Source: Hypsibius dujardini
Lineage: Eukaryota > Tardigrada > Eutardigrada > Parachela > Hypsibiidae
Length of the DNA stretch: 25,518 nt
Direction of reading: 5' to 3'
NCBI GenBank assembly: GCA_001579985.1
Contig: LRSR01008739.1
Coordinates: 1 to 25,518, forward strand
A program made the position numbers and the translations under genes. The notes under the pieces are model-generated. The model was not told the DNA's origin. It was given only the letters and a program-made list of their open reading frames with translations, and ran no database searches. Of the stretch, positions 10,675 to 18,646 are shown one piece after another (position 1 is the stretch's first letter; every line of letters starts with the position of its first letter).

Positions 10675-11604
10675 TTGTCTTCTGTCTGTTTGTCTGTTTG
10701 TCTCTCTGTCTGTTTGTCTGTCTGTCTGTTTGGCTGCGTGCCTGCGTGCCTCTCTCCTGCTTGTTTTGTCTGTGAGCCTTGGATCTCATTCTGTCTCGCT
10801 TTGTCTTGAAATCTGACCGCAATCCTCACCTGACAGGCTGAGCAGTTCTTCCAAATGACTGAGTACGGTGTCTCGCAGTCAAATCGCCCCAAAATATCCT
10901 GCTTAAAGTGGCAATAAACCAACTTGGCGTGTTGATCGATCAAATAGATCTGCTCCATGCAATCACGGCACTCCCGCGTCGAGTTCTTCATGACACACCC
11001 ATCGTCCCCGCCGAACACCATCGGCAGCGTGTACTCCCCGCAGAACGGTAACGTCAACCGTTCGAAGCTTTGCCTTGACCGTCGATCAGGCGCGATATCA
11101 CACATAAATTGTAGTCGGTCCAGCACCTCAGCGCGGTCCGTCGGAAGACATTCTTGAGCGGGATCGGGGAGGTCCCAGGCGTGGACCCGCCGTGGGTACT
11201 GACTAAATATGGCAAAAAATAGTCAATAAGAAAATGTAAAAAAATTAGCCACAAAAAATTCGCTTTCAGCAGCTTTACCAGAAGGCCTGGTCCAGCCAGG
11301 GGGTGTGGTAGAACCCGCCGAGATTGCGGAGCGGATGCGGCGGAACAGCGGAGTCGTTCCTCCCGCCTCCCATGGACGTGTCGTTGCGGTAGTAGGAGCA
11401 GAGTCCTCCTGATCCAGTTGTTGTTCCGGTGTCCAAGGAACTGAAGTTACCGTTACCGTTACTGTTACTGGATGGCGGTGGCGGGGTGTTTAGCTGGCCA
11501 CTTGAAAATTTAATCAGAAAAAATAACACGGCACAAGGGTGCACTTTCCGTCTCATTGGGCAGGGCCAGACGAAGCCGGCAGCGGCGGCGAGGTTGTCAG
11601 GCAT
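6039..11604 (-). CDS. NALCN channel auxiliary factor homologue (NALF/FAM155/NLF-1)
   Basis: Exons on the minus strand are 11604–11279, 11202–10830, 6800–6635 and 6295–6039. Phases join without conflict (2, 0, 1) to give 373 residues. NALF proteins are membrane-anchored, Cys-rich, Mid1-related partners that fold and deliver the sodium-leak channel NALCN to the neuronal surface. Support: LPFCGEYTLP, then ECRDCME, SAYRAWVCAMMIPF (234–247), PCRSFCTNVEQRCPYLTPDD (256–275) and AGEPMFFCKD (280–289) follow the order and Cys spacing of the human proteins (…KAWLC…PC..YC.EVQ.RCPF..PD…F.C.G). NxS/T sites occur in the ectodomain. A hydrophobic stretch near residues 23–33 is a signal peptide or anchor; Met17 (MRRK…) would give a tidier signal. 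A second hydrophobic stretch ends the protein (last 17 residues). Start 11604 has a good Kozak context and an in-frame stop upstream, but an earlier 5' exon is possible. The exon 3 donor (AAAG|GTTCGG) is weak. Confidence 0.85.
7118..7168. repeat. TA and TATG microsatellite
   Basis: A short (TA)n run followed by TATGTATG units, inside the large intron of the NALF homologue. Confidence 0.8.
7567..7672. repeat. (GACACA)n hexanucleotide array
   Basis: About 17 units of GACACA with a few GACACAAACACA or GGCACA variants. The six-base unit leaves open frames reading Asp-Thr on the plus strand and Cys-Leu or Ser-Val on the minus strand; these are artefacts. Confidence 0.95.
8511..8653. repeat. (AGAC)n array, AGAC on plus strand
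   Basis: Near-perfect AGAC tetranucleotides with AAAC and AGAT variants. On the minus (transcribed-sense) strand it reads GTCT. Confidence 0.95.
9161..9322. repeat. (TGCC/TGTC)n array, opposite orientation
   Basis: Starts as TGCC and CTCC units and passes into TGTC and TGTT units on the plus strand. It is inverted relative to the 8511–8653 array in the same intron. Confidence 0.93.
10628..10735. repeat. (TCTG)n array, TCTG on plus strand
   Basis: TCTG units with TTTG variants, beginning about 95 nt downstream (in the minus-strand transcript) of the donor at 10829. It reads CAGA in the pre-mRNA. Confidence 0.93.
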
Positions 11605-11842
11605 GGCGATTATATTATTCCTCTCCTCTAGAGTCCGCTTCCGCTCACTGACTATGCGTCATATGATTGGGTGGTTTTTTTCTATGAGTCCATCCGATCG
11701 GTGGTGGCAGGTCCGGACGGGCTGAAACGGTCCTCAGCGGCTGCGATGGCAGACCTTTGTGGGGAGGCCGGCAGTGACTGCAGGTAGACATGATTAAGCA
11801 GGGTGTTAAAACAACAACAAGGAGCTTGTCCAAATTTTAAGC

Positions 11843-11854
11843 AGGCAAGCAGAC

Positions 11855-11905
<51 letters not shown>

Positions 11906-11921
11906 GGTAGACAGACAGACG
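11843..11921. repeat. (AGAC)n array
   Basis: Almost pure AGAC units on the plus strand, about 240 bp upstream of the NALF-homologue start codon. Confidence 0.95.
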
Positions 11922-12913
11922 TTGGAGCAATCAGACATACCAAACGGAGGAAATGTTTACATGTGTACGCGGGGTTTAATGTGGGCAAGGCATGACACAC
12001 AAGGGCTGTGATTAGTCCCCAGACATAGATCCATTTTTCCAGGAGGAAGTCAACAAGCACAGTATACAGACAGGACAATCACCAATCGTTTAGTTCCACA
12101 TTATACATTGCCTGTGGGTATGCCTTAAGACCAGTCAAGGACCATGCAGACGTAACATATTGCCTCAATTCACCGATTGACGCACAGAGTTCCCCGGCTG
12201 GCAACACAAAAGAAGCGAAACTACATAAAGCAAAATTGACACTCCCCGATCGGTACTTTCAGACAAATTTCTATCCAACTATTCCTTAAGGAAGCATGCA
12301 GTCCTCATGTGGCAATATTGCTAGACACAAAACAAAATTCAGACAAAGTTCAGACAAGCTAGAAAATTCGAAGCGGCTTCCAGACACAATGGGTATTTAA
12401 CAAATCCACATAGACAGATAGACAGACACCGGCCAGACACAACCGGAAAACAGGCGCGGCACGACGGCCACTCACCGGTGGACCAGACGCAGCAGTCGGA
12501 CTCCCAATCATCGCAGTCAGTCAGAAGAATGAGTCGACGTAGGCACAGCAGCAGCAGCCCACATATGGATTTTCGCACTTCCTTCCGTGTGCATATGACT
12601 TCCTGATCCGCCGAAAATCCCAGACATGAATGTATATTTGCCGTGAAGGTCTCGCTCACTCCGGCAGACCGGCAGACAGACAGACAGACAGACGCAAGTT
12701 CGTGCTCCCAACAGAGCTAATCACATGTGCCGGTGGCAAAAAAAAACCCCCATCTGCAAAAGGGGGACACGCCGTGAAAGTCGCTTCACAGAATAAAGAG
12801 AGATGAAGACGAACCCCCAAAAGCGCTGGGATAATAAGAGACCAGAGCAAGATCAAGGGAAGAGTCAAAGCCAGACAACACCCAGGCACTCTCACAGTCA
12901 GACAGGCAGACAC

Positions 12914-12960
12914 ATATGTATGTATATATATATATGTATTTATGTATGTATGTATGTGTA
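12914..12960. repeat. TATG/TA microsatellite
   Basis: TATG units flank a short (TA)n core. Confidence 0.85.
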
Positions 12961-13215
12961 TATACGCGTACACAAAAAAGTGGAAAGAATGGAAAGATTG
13001 TGATGTGGCAAGCATCGAGCGAGCTGGAGACTCCAAACACCCCGGGACGTCGCAGCTTCCTCTCTTTCTCTCTCATCCTGCGCGCAAGCACGGGGCCTCA
13101 TCCTGGGCGCGAGCGCGGGGGCGTTGATCATACGAAGAGGCCAAGTACTCGGTACTAACTGTAGTACACGTACTATATGGTGTAGTCTCACATGGAGCAT
13201 GGTATTATTAAGACT

Positions 13216-13249
13216 GTGTGTGTGTGAGTGTGTGTGTGTGTGTGTGTGG
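13216..13249. repeat. (GT)n microsatellite
   Basis: GT dinucleotides with one GA interruption. A short (CA)n tract follows at 13387–13406. Confidence 0.9.
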
Positions 13250-13921
13250 AATGAGGAAACTTCACAGCTGATTTGCCATTCACTTTTCATTATGCAAAAA
13301 CTGCGTGTCTGTGTGTGCGAGGAATGGGGAAACGATGGATGGAAGGAGGAAAGGAGGGAAGGAAGGCAAAGGAAAAAGGGGAAGCGCACACACACACACA
13401 CACACCCAAAAGTGGGCGGCGAACCCTTGCGTGCGGAAGATGCCGGGGTAAGTAAGCAGGCGTACAGACATGGAAGGCTTCCTCGTATATATATGTAACA
13501 AAACAGTAATGTCTGTCAGTGTGCGTGCAACGTGTCTCCCGAGGCGAGGAGTGTGTGACTATGTGTGTGTGTGTCTGAATGTGCAGGAAGATTGCATGCC
13601 GCGGCGCCGGATATCCCATTCCGCGTTCTTCCCGCTCCCGCGCCGCATTATATGTAATCTTGAGCTTGCGGCTCGCGGTCGTCCCTCTTTGTAAGTAAGT
13701 GTGGGAATAGAGTTGGGGGAATCCAAGCAACTCGCCGGGGTAGGGGACGACGTGTAGATGTGAAATAAGCGGAAGGAAGGGAACGGAGTGGGAGAGAAAG
13801 ATAAGGATCATCGTGGGTCATTAATGGAATAGCTTTTTTTGGGGAACGTTTCCATAGAATCTACACCATAACTGGGGATTAACGGAAATAGGGTAGGAAT
13901 GCAGTCGTCGCATGGGACTCT

Positions 13922-14201
13922 CAGGCAGACAGGCAGAACTTTGAAGCAGACGGACAGTGAGGTAGCTAGACCAGCAGACAGACAAACAAACGGGCAGACA
14001 GACAGACAAACAGATACACAGACACACAGACACACAGACACACAGACAGACAAACAGACAGACAAACAGACAGGCAGACAGACAAACAGACAGACCTGCA
14101 GACAAACAGACAAAGAGAAACAAAGAAACAAAGGCACACAGACACGCAGACGCACAGACACGCAGACGCACAGGCACACAGGCACACAGGCACACAGACA
14201 T

Positions 14202-14243
<42 letters not shown>

Positions 14244-14263
14244 CGACAAGCAGGCAGGCAGTT
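13922..14263. repeat. Long compound AGAC/CACAGA array
   Basis: About 340 bp of AGAC, AAAC, CACAGA, CGCAGA and AGGC units with AGAC on the plus strand. The interruptions are ordered in blocks: AGACA near the ends, CACAGACACGCAGACG types in the middle. This suggests stepwise local duplication. Confidence 0.95.
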
Positions 14264-14617
14264 GGACAGAAAAAGATTGGTTTTTGCAACGGACCGAACC
14301 GATGATCAGACAGTTTCATAGAAAATAGGCCCATCAATGGTCAATGTGACCCAATTAACGCACTTTGTTTTTTCACCGCCTTCAGACACATCGGTGTAGC
14401 CAACCATCAAACACACAGAGCACCAGAAGTGACAGCGCCCTGACGTGGCAAAAGAATTGAGTCATTTGCATATGGCGTACTGTTCATGGGAGAAAAAAAG
14501 TAGAACGTTAAGACGCGTACATGCAATTGTGTTCGCACAAACCCTGACCGGACAAAAACGGCACGATTCAGGGGCTCAATTGACACGTCAAGTGTTTAAA
14601 AAGCGATCCCCGTTCCT

Positions 14618-17600
14618 TCATTTGCTCTTTTTGGGCGCAGGTGGCGTCGCCGCCTTAACAGAAACTGTGTTCGCAGCACTGATGACGGCTTTCTTTGCAA
14701 CGGACTCGTCACAGGCCGTCGAATTGGCGCGCGGTCGCTTGAAAGTCCCCCCCCCCCGACGAAACTGGCGATATCCTTCGTCCCAATCCGGTCCAGCTGG
14801 GAAAACAAGGTCGCCCAGTCAGCCTCAGTGGAGGGGATGGGTGTGGTGAGATCCTTCTGCTTCAACAAGACACTCCAGCTGAAAAAGCAGATATGTGACG
14901 TACACTCGCGATCTCAAGGGAGAATTTCCTGCCCTACGCGTAAATTTAAACCAACCCGTAAATTTTATCCAACCCGGGCTGTGTATATTCAGAGTCCTTC
15001 ACCAATTTCCCACCGTAGGGACAAATATACGGACCAGTACGACCGTGCAATCAATCAATCGAGCACAACGAGTAAGCTGTACGAAATGAGCCAGTCAGAG
15101 AAGAGTGCATCAGATTGAACGTTCAATCCAGTGCAGGGCCATACCGAGGGAGGCGGGGCTGAGCTGTCCCTTGAGATCGCGAACAGACGGCACCGGAGAT
15201 ATCCGTCAATGATCATTTTGACGCTTCCTCACCCCCACAGACAAACCTTGCGACAGACCAGATATTAAATAGGCGTTGGAGTGTAATTCAAAAAATATGG
15301 CGTCAGATTATGCAGCAAGGCTGGAATCTTTTTATTAAAGCGCGGCGCTTGGTATTAGGGTTTGTTCGGAGCGGTACATAACCTTAACTCTTATCCTCAA
15401 GTCCTTGTGACGTCACGAAAAGGGGCAGGGTATCGACTTTAGCTATGGTTTACGATACTGTAGTTCCTCGATAGATAGCGACAGCGCACGGGTCACGTGA
15501 CGTAATGGTTGCCCGCTGTACACGTAAAGATAAACAGCACCACAAGAAAGCTGTGTGTACGACTGAATGGCATGCGAGGTACAGGCAGGGCACTGGCTAA
15601 CGCGTAGGGGGGGGGGACCAATTTAACGTCACACAGCTCGTGCGCTGTCACTATCTGTCGAGCAAATGCAGTACCTCTCATCCTTAAAAATCACGTTTAA
15701 GGAAGGCCCCTTTGAAATTGTTTACATACATCCCCGCTGCCAGTTAACTTTACGACGATACATATTTGGGGAGGAAAATCATTTTTTGATTTTCTGGTGC
15801 TTTTGGGGATGGGTGGAACGTTCTGATTCTCCTTCAGCGGTCTATTTTCCGAGGGGCACTTTTTCAACGTTGGATAGCCGCTCCGTTTACGGTAGCGGGT
15901 GTCCGCTCCGCCACATGGCGGAATTTTAAACTGGCTGTGCCGTCGTGTTTCTTGTCGAAAATCATTGTATGCTTGGGGCGATTTTATATCTGGATTCAGA
16001 ATAACTATTCGAGGCAGGGGATTTTATCTTGATTTCTCTCTTGATTTCGAGACATTCAGAAGCTAATTTGGAGTTTATTCTATCGTACATCAATCAATCA
16101 ACTGAGCGTTGGTTTCTCACTTGAATTAGCTGTATACACAATCAATCGATCGAGTGTTGGTTTCTCACTTGAATTAGCTGTATACGCAATCAATCGATCG
16201 AGTGTTGGTTTCTCGCTTGAATTAGCTGCATATACAATCAATCAATCAATGGCTCGATTTTTCGCTTTATTTTTGTTTTTCATACTTGCAGCTTGCGCAG
16301 TATCCCGGCCAGATCCGTCATCAGTTTTATCCTTAAATTGATTATATTTTAGAATTCATTACATTTTTATAATTGATTTGCTTAGGAACCTGCATTTTAG
16401 GATCTCTAACTAGGGCAGTAATGGAGATTTTCCCTCCCAATCGGCAAGAAATTTTTTTCACAAATAGCTACCTATTTGTCATGATTTACCATTGGGGTCT
16501 CCCTGTGGAAATCACATTAGCGGATTCAGAAAAGCAGAAGATAGAAAAAGGCTTCCACACCCAGTTCATGACGTGAGTAGAGGCTTGATTGATTGAAAGC
16601 TTACTATTTTTCTTGATTTTCACTGTAAAAATTTTCGATTTTTATAAATAGATTTGAAGCAAATCTTTTGACACTATTCCGTGCCAAATTTAATTTAGAG
16701 TTGATTAGCATCAGCCGAAAGTTTTTCAATTGTCAGGGAGCGGAGCTGCGTATATTTTTAATGAGGGACAAAAAACTCGAGCTTAGACTACCAGAGCTGG
16801 CCTACAACTCCGCCCCCTGAAACTTTAAAAATATTCGGCTTAGGCCAATCGACTTCAAATTGAATTTTGCATGGGGCAGTGTCAAAACAATTGTTTTAAA
16901 TGTGTTCTTAAAAATTGAAATTTTTTACAGTGAAAATCAAGGAAAATAGTAAGCTTTCACTCAATCAAGCGTCCACTGACAGCACAAACTGGCTGGGGAA
17001 GTATTTTTCTTCCTTATTCTTTTCTGAAACCGGTAATGTGATTTCCACGTTGAGACTCCTATGATAAATCATGATAAATAGGTAGCTATTTGTGAAAAAA
17101 ATTCTTGCCGATCGGGAGGGAAAATCTCCATTACTGCCCGAGTAAGATCAGACCATTTTTAGCAATTTTAAATAAATCTAGCTCAAAATTTCTTTTTTTT
17201 TACAAAAGGTATTTTTTTCTTATATTTGAAGTCATAAAAATAGAAATAGATATTTACAAGTAAATTCTTGACTAAATTTTAAAATCACTAGAGCAACTTT
17301 AAATGTTAAAGTATTTGGTAAAAGAGGGATGTCGCTCTTTTTTATACAACACTCGGTTGTGTACTGCCGCGTTAGCTTCGCGCACTGCAAAAGCGTTACT
17401 TCGTTATTCTAGCCTGTAGTGCACGTAAGCTCATGCGCGGATCCATAGGTCTAAGTTTACGGTGGGTCTAAGTTTACGGTTTAAGGTCTAAGTTTACGGT
17501 GGGTCTACTTCTACTGCGCGAAGCTAACGCGGCAGTACAGTACTTACAACTTGACCAGGCTCAAGACATTCCCCTGCACCGCCTTGCTCTGCTCATTGAC

Positions 17601-17772
17601 ACGCTTGCCCAGGCACTTGCGAAACTCGCTCCAATCGCCCGGCTGCTCCTCGTACTTCTTCTTCATTATCCGGAAGATTCCGCGGGAGAGAGCGTCGAAA
17701 TTGTTTTTCTCCCTCGAGAGGGGGCGGGGCCAGCGCAATCGTCTCGTCATGCAGGTGCTCCGAATTGGAGAG
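14618..17772 (-). CDS. Two 3' exons of an unrecognised basic protein, frame broken at a C11 run
   Basis: Exons 17772–17548 (acceptor CACCGGCAG, donor TT|GTAAGT) and 14878–14618 (acceptor TTTTTCAG) join in phase 2. The joined frame reads …NVLSLVKF–WSVLLKQKDLTTPI…DRIGTKDIASFV. After a run of 11 G (plus-strand C at 14747–14757) the natural continuation, TFKRPRANSTACDESVAKKA… to PPAPKKSK and TGA at 14618, is in another frame; 12 or 9 G would restore it. In the first of these exons the opening segment (LSNSEHLHDETIALAPPP) also lies in a different frame from the rest (FDALSRGIFRIMKKKYEEQP). The C-terminus is Lys/Ala/Pro-rich and suggests nuclear location or nucleic-acid binding. I do not recognise the family. 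It probably belongs with the 18592 exon because strand, order and nuclear-type sequence agree, but the junction is unresolved. Confidence 0.5.
15456..15673. mobile_element. MITE-like inverted-repeat element with TA ends (218 bp)
   Basis: The left end reads TACTGTAGTTCCTCGATAGA; the right end, read on the other strand, is TACTGCATTTGCTCGACAGA. The match continues through TAG-GACAGCGCACG (arms about 35 bp with five mismatches). The outermost TA on both sides fits a TA target duplication as made by Tc1/mariner transposons. There is no transposase, so this would be a non-autonomous copy. Confidence 0.6.
16090..16250. repeat. 48-bp tandem repeat, three copies
   Basis: GAG(C/T)GTTGGTTTCTC(A/G)C recurs at 16104, 16152 and 16200, exactly 48 bp apart, each followed by TTGAATTAGCTG. 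Units are joined by AATCAATCAATC-type sequence. A fourth copy is cut off after AATCAATCAATCAAT. Confidence 0.92.
16401..17149. mobile_element. Long near-palindrome (foldback-type element)
   Basis: The left arm (16401 to about 16750) and right arm (about 16800–17149) are inverted copies of each other along almost their full length, with scattered mismatches. Shared blocks include GGGCAGTAATGGAGATTTTC, CACAAATAGCTACCTATTT, GTGGAAATCACATTA, GAAAGCTTACTATTTT and GATTTTCACTGTAAAAA. The loop is about 50 bp. No transposase frame is present; the 68-codon open frame at 16373–16576 is within the left arm and has no counterpart on the right. Confidence 0.8.
17361..17538. mobile_element. Short element with perfect 24-bp terminal inverted repeats
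   Basis: 17361–17384 (GTACTGCCGCGTTAGCTTCG…) and 17515–17538 (…AAGCTAACGCGGCAGTAC) are perfect inverted copies. Ends are G-TA-CTGCC and GGCAG-TA-C, compatible with a TA target duplication. The interior (17448–17507) contains three 16-bp GGTCTAAGTTTACGGT copies. The right end lies only 3 bp from the GTAAGT donor of the neighbouring exon. Confidence 0.65.
17448..17507. repeat. GGTCTAAGTTTACGGT short tandem repeat, three copies
   Basis: Copies at 17448–17463, 17465–17480 and 17485–17500, then a truncated GGTCTA at 17502. Spacers are G, TTAA and G. Confidence 0.9.
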
Positions 17773-17902
17773 CTGCCGGTGGTTAAATAATTAAACAATT
17801 TAAATAATTAAACTGAATTTATTCTAATTTTTTAATTAAATTAATTGCTTTAGTTAATTTAAAACTAAACAACTGTAAATAAATAAATAAATAAATAATA
17901 AT

Positions 17903-18145
17903 CCATGCCAAATTTAATTTCAAGTCGATTGGCATCACTCAAATATTTTTCGGAGATCAGGGGGCGGAGCTCTGGGTGTCTTTCAAAAAGGGCTGATAAT
18001 TCAAGCGTATCTGTCCAGTTTTGGTCTATAGCTCCGCCCACTGACCTCAGACTTGTTTTGGCTGGTGTAAATCGACTCCAAATTAAATGCGAAATTGGAA
18101 AATCTCAAAAAAATTATTATTTTTACAATGAGAATTAAGGACAAT
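17903..18145. mobile_element. Diverged relative of the 16401–17149 foldback element
   Basis: The left arm (17906–17970) starts ATGCCAAATTTAATTTCAAG and ends GGGGGCGGAGCT. The right arm (18030–18096) is its inverted, diverged copy (AGCTCCGCCCACTGA … AAATCGACTCCAAATTAAAT). The same blocks form the inner arms of the 16401–17149 palindrome (GTGCCAAATTTAATTTAGAG, AGGGAGCGGAGCT). Right-arm similarity continues into TTTTTACAATGAGAATTAAG. The element sits between the 18592 exon and the 17772 exon. Confidence 0.7.
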
Positions 18146-18312
18146 TGAATCGTCCCGTGTTTTCCAACTTTGAAATATCACCAAAAACAAAACTTTGCCC
18201 GACTCTAAAGGCGAAGTAAAAATGTTATTTCCATCAACACAGTAGGTCTAGATAAAAATAGATTTCGAAGTGATTTCCGATTCGGAGCTTGAATAATGCC
18301 TCAAATTAGTAC

Positions 18313-18592
18313 CGGAGAGTTGTTTAATTCCGCTTTTGCCGTCGCCGAAACTGATTGTCAACTCCTTGAGGCGTGGCTTCAACATTTCCAGCGCGCTAAT
18401 CCGCATTTGATAGTTGCGCTGTTCCGCCGCACTCGGTTTGTACTCGGACGAACTGTTATACTCGAACAAGGAGGTGAGCGCGACGTAGGAGCAGTCCGAT
18501 TTGGCCAACGCGAGGATCTCCTTGACCGTTTGGTCCTCGTGGAGCTCGTCCTCGCTGCCGTGGTCCGCGGTCTTGGACCTTTTCGGTGGCAT
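18313..18592 (-). CDS. First coding exon of an unrecognised, probably nuclear protein
   Basis: ATG at 18592 opens MPPKRSKTADHGSEDELHED, a basic stretch that could be a nuclear localisation signal followed by an acidic one, then a likely helical region (VKEILALAKSDCSYVALTSL … ISALEMLKPRLKELTISF). A possible donor, CTCCG|GTACTA after 18313, is weak and phase 1. Without splicing the frame continues to a stop at 18248–18250, giving 114 residues. None of the reading frames of the 17772–17548 exon both fits this phase and stays open, so a missing exon, an indel or a different donor is needed. The 5' leader directly before the ATG is a CCTGTT-type pyrimidine repeat. No known family was recognised. 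Confidence 0.55.
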
Positions 18593-18603
18593 TCTTTTCT
18601 TTC

Positions 18604-18646
18604 AGGACTAGGACTAGGAACAGGAACGGGAACAGGAACAGGAAAA
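18604..18646. repeat. GGAACA/GGACTA short repeat in the 5' leader
   Basis: GGACTA and GGAACA/GGAACG units on the plus strand. In the minus-strand transcript this is a CCTGTT-type pyrimidine tract ending about 11 nt before the ATG at 18592. Confidence 0.85.

Larger units (their letters stand above)
6801..10829 (-). other. Large intron of the NALF homologue (4029 nt)
   Basis: Runs from CAG|GTGAGG (exon ends 10830) to TCTGTCGCAG (exon starts 6800), phase 0. It contains at least four microsatellite arrays, AT-rich stretches (about 6840–7060 and 9640–9930) and no supported gene. Open frames inside it are short or come from the arrays. Confidence 0.75.
11605..14617. other. Intergenic region upstream of the NALF homologue
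   Basis: Holds the 5' region of the NALF homologue and the 3' flank of the gene ending at 14618. It carries AGAC arrays (11843–11921, 13922–14263), TATG and GT/CA microsatellites (12914–12960, 13216–13249, 13387–13406) and no gene I can support. A strong donor-like site (CCG|GTGAGT, minus strand, near 12475) could belong to an untranslated 5' exon, but nothing else supports it. Confidence 0.5.
15000..16400. other. Intronic/unassigned stretch with short repeats
   Basis: Lies between the 14878 and 17548 exon boundaries of the minus-strand gene. No coding segment is supported. It contains a TA-flanked inverted-repeat element (15456–15673), a G10 run (15607–15616) and a 48-bp tandem repeat (16090–16250). 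Confidence 0.5.

Noticed and set aside
12339-12659. Minus-strand frame with TDCDDWESDCCVWSTG before a strong GTGAGT donor
   Set aside because: It does not resemble the N-terminal region of NALF and has no clear acceptor or start. It may be an untranslated exon but cannot be called coding.
14445-14849. 134-residue plus-strand frame
   Set aside because: It is the antisense shadow of the minus-strand exon 14878–14618 and shows no family resemblance.
16373-16576. 67-residue plus-strand frame as a transposase remnant
   Set aside because: It lies in one arm of the near-palindrome, has no transposase motif, and the frame is not kept in the other arm.
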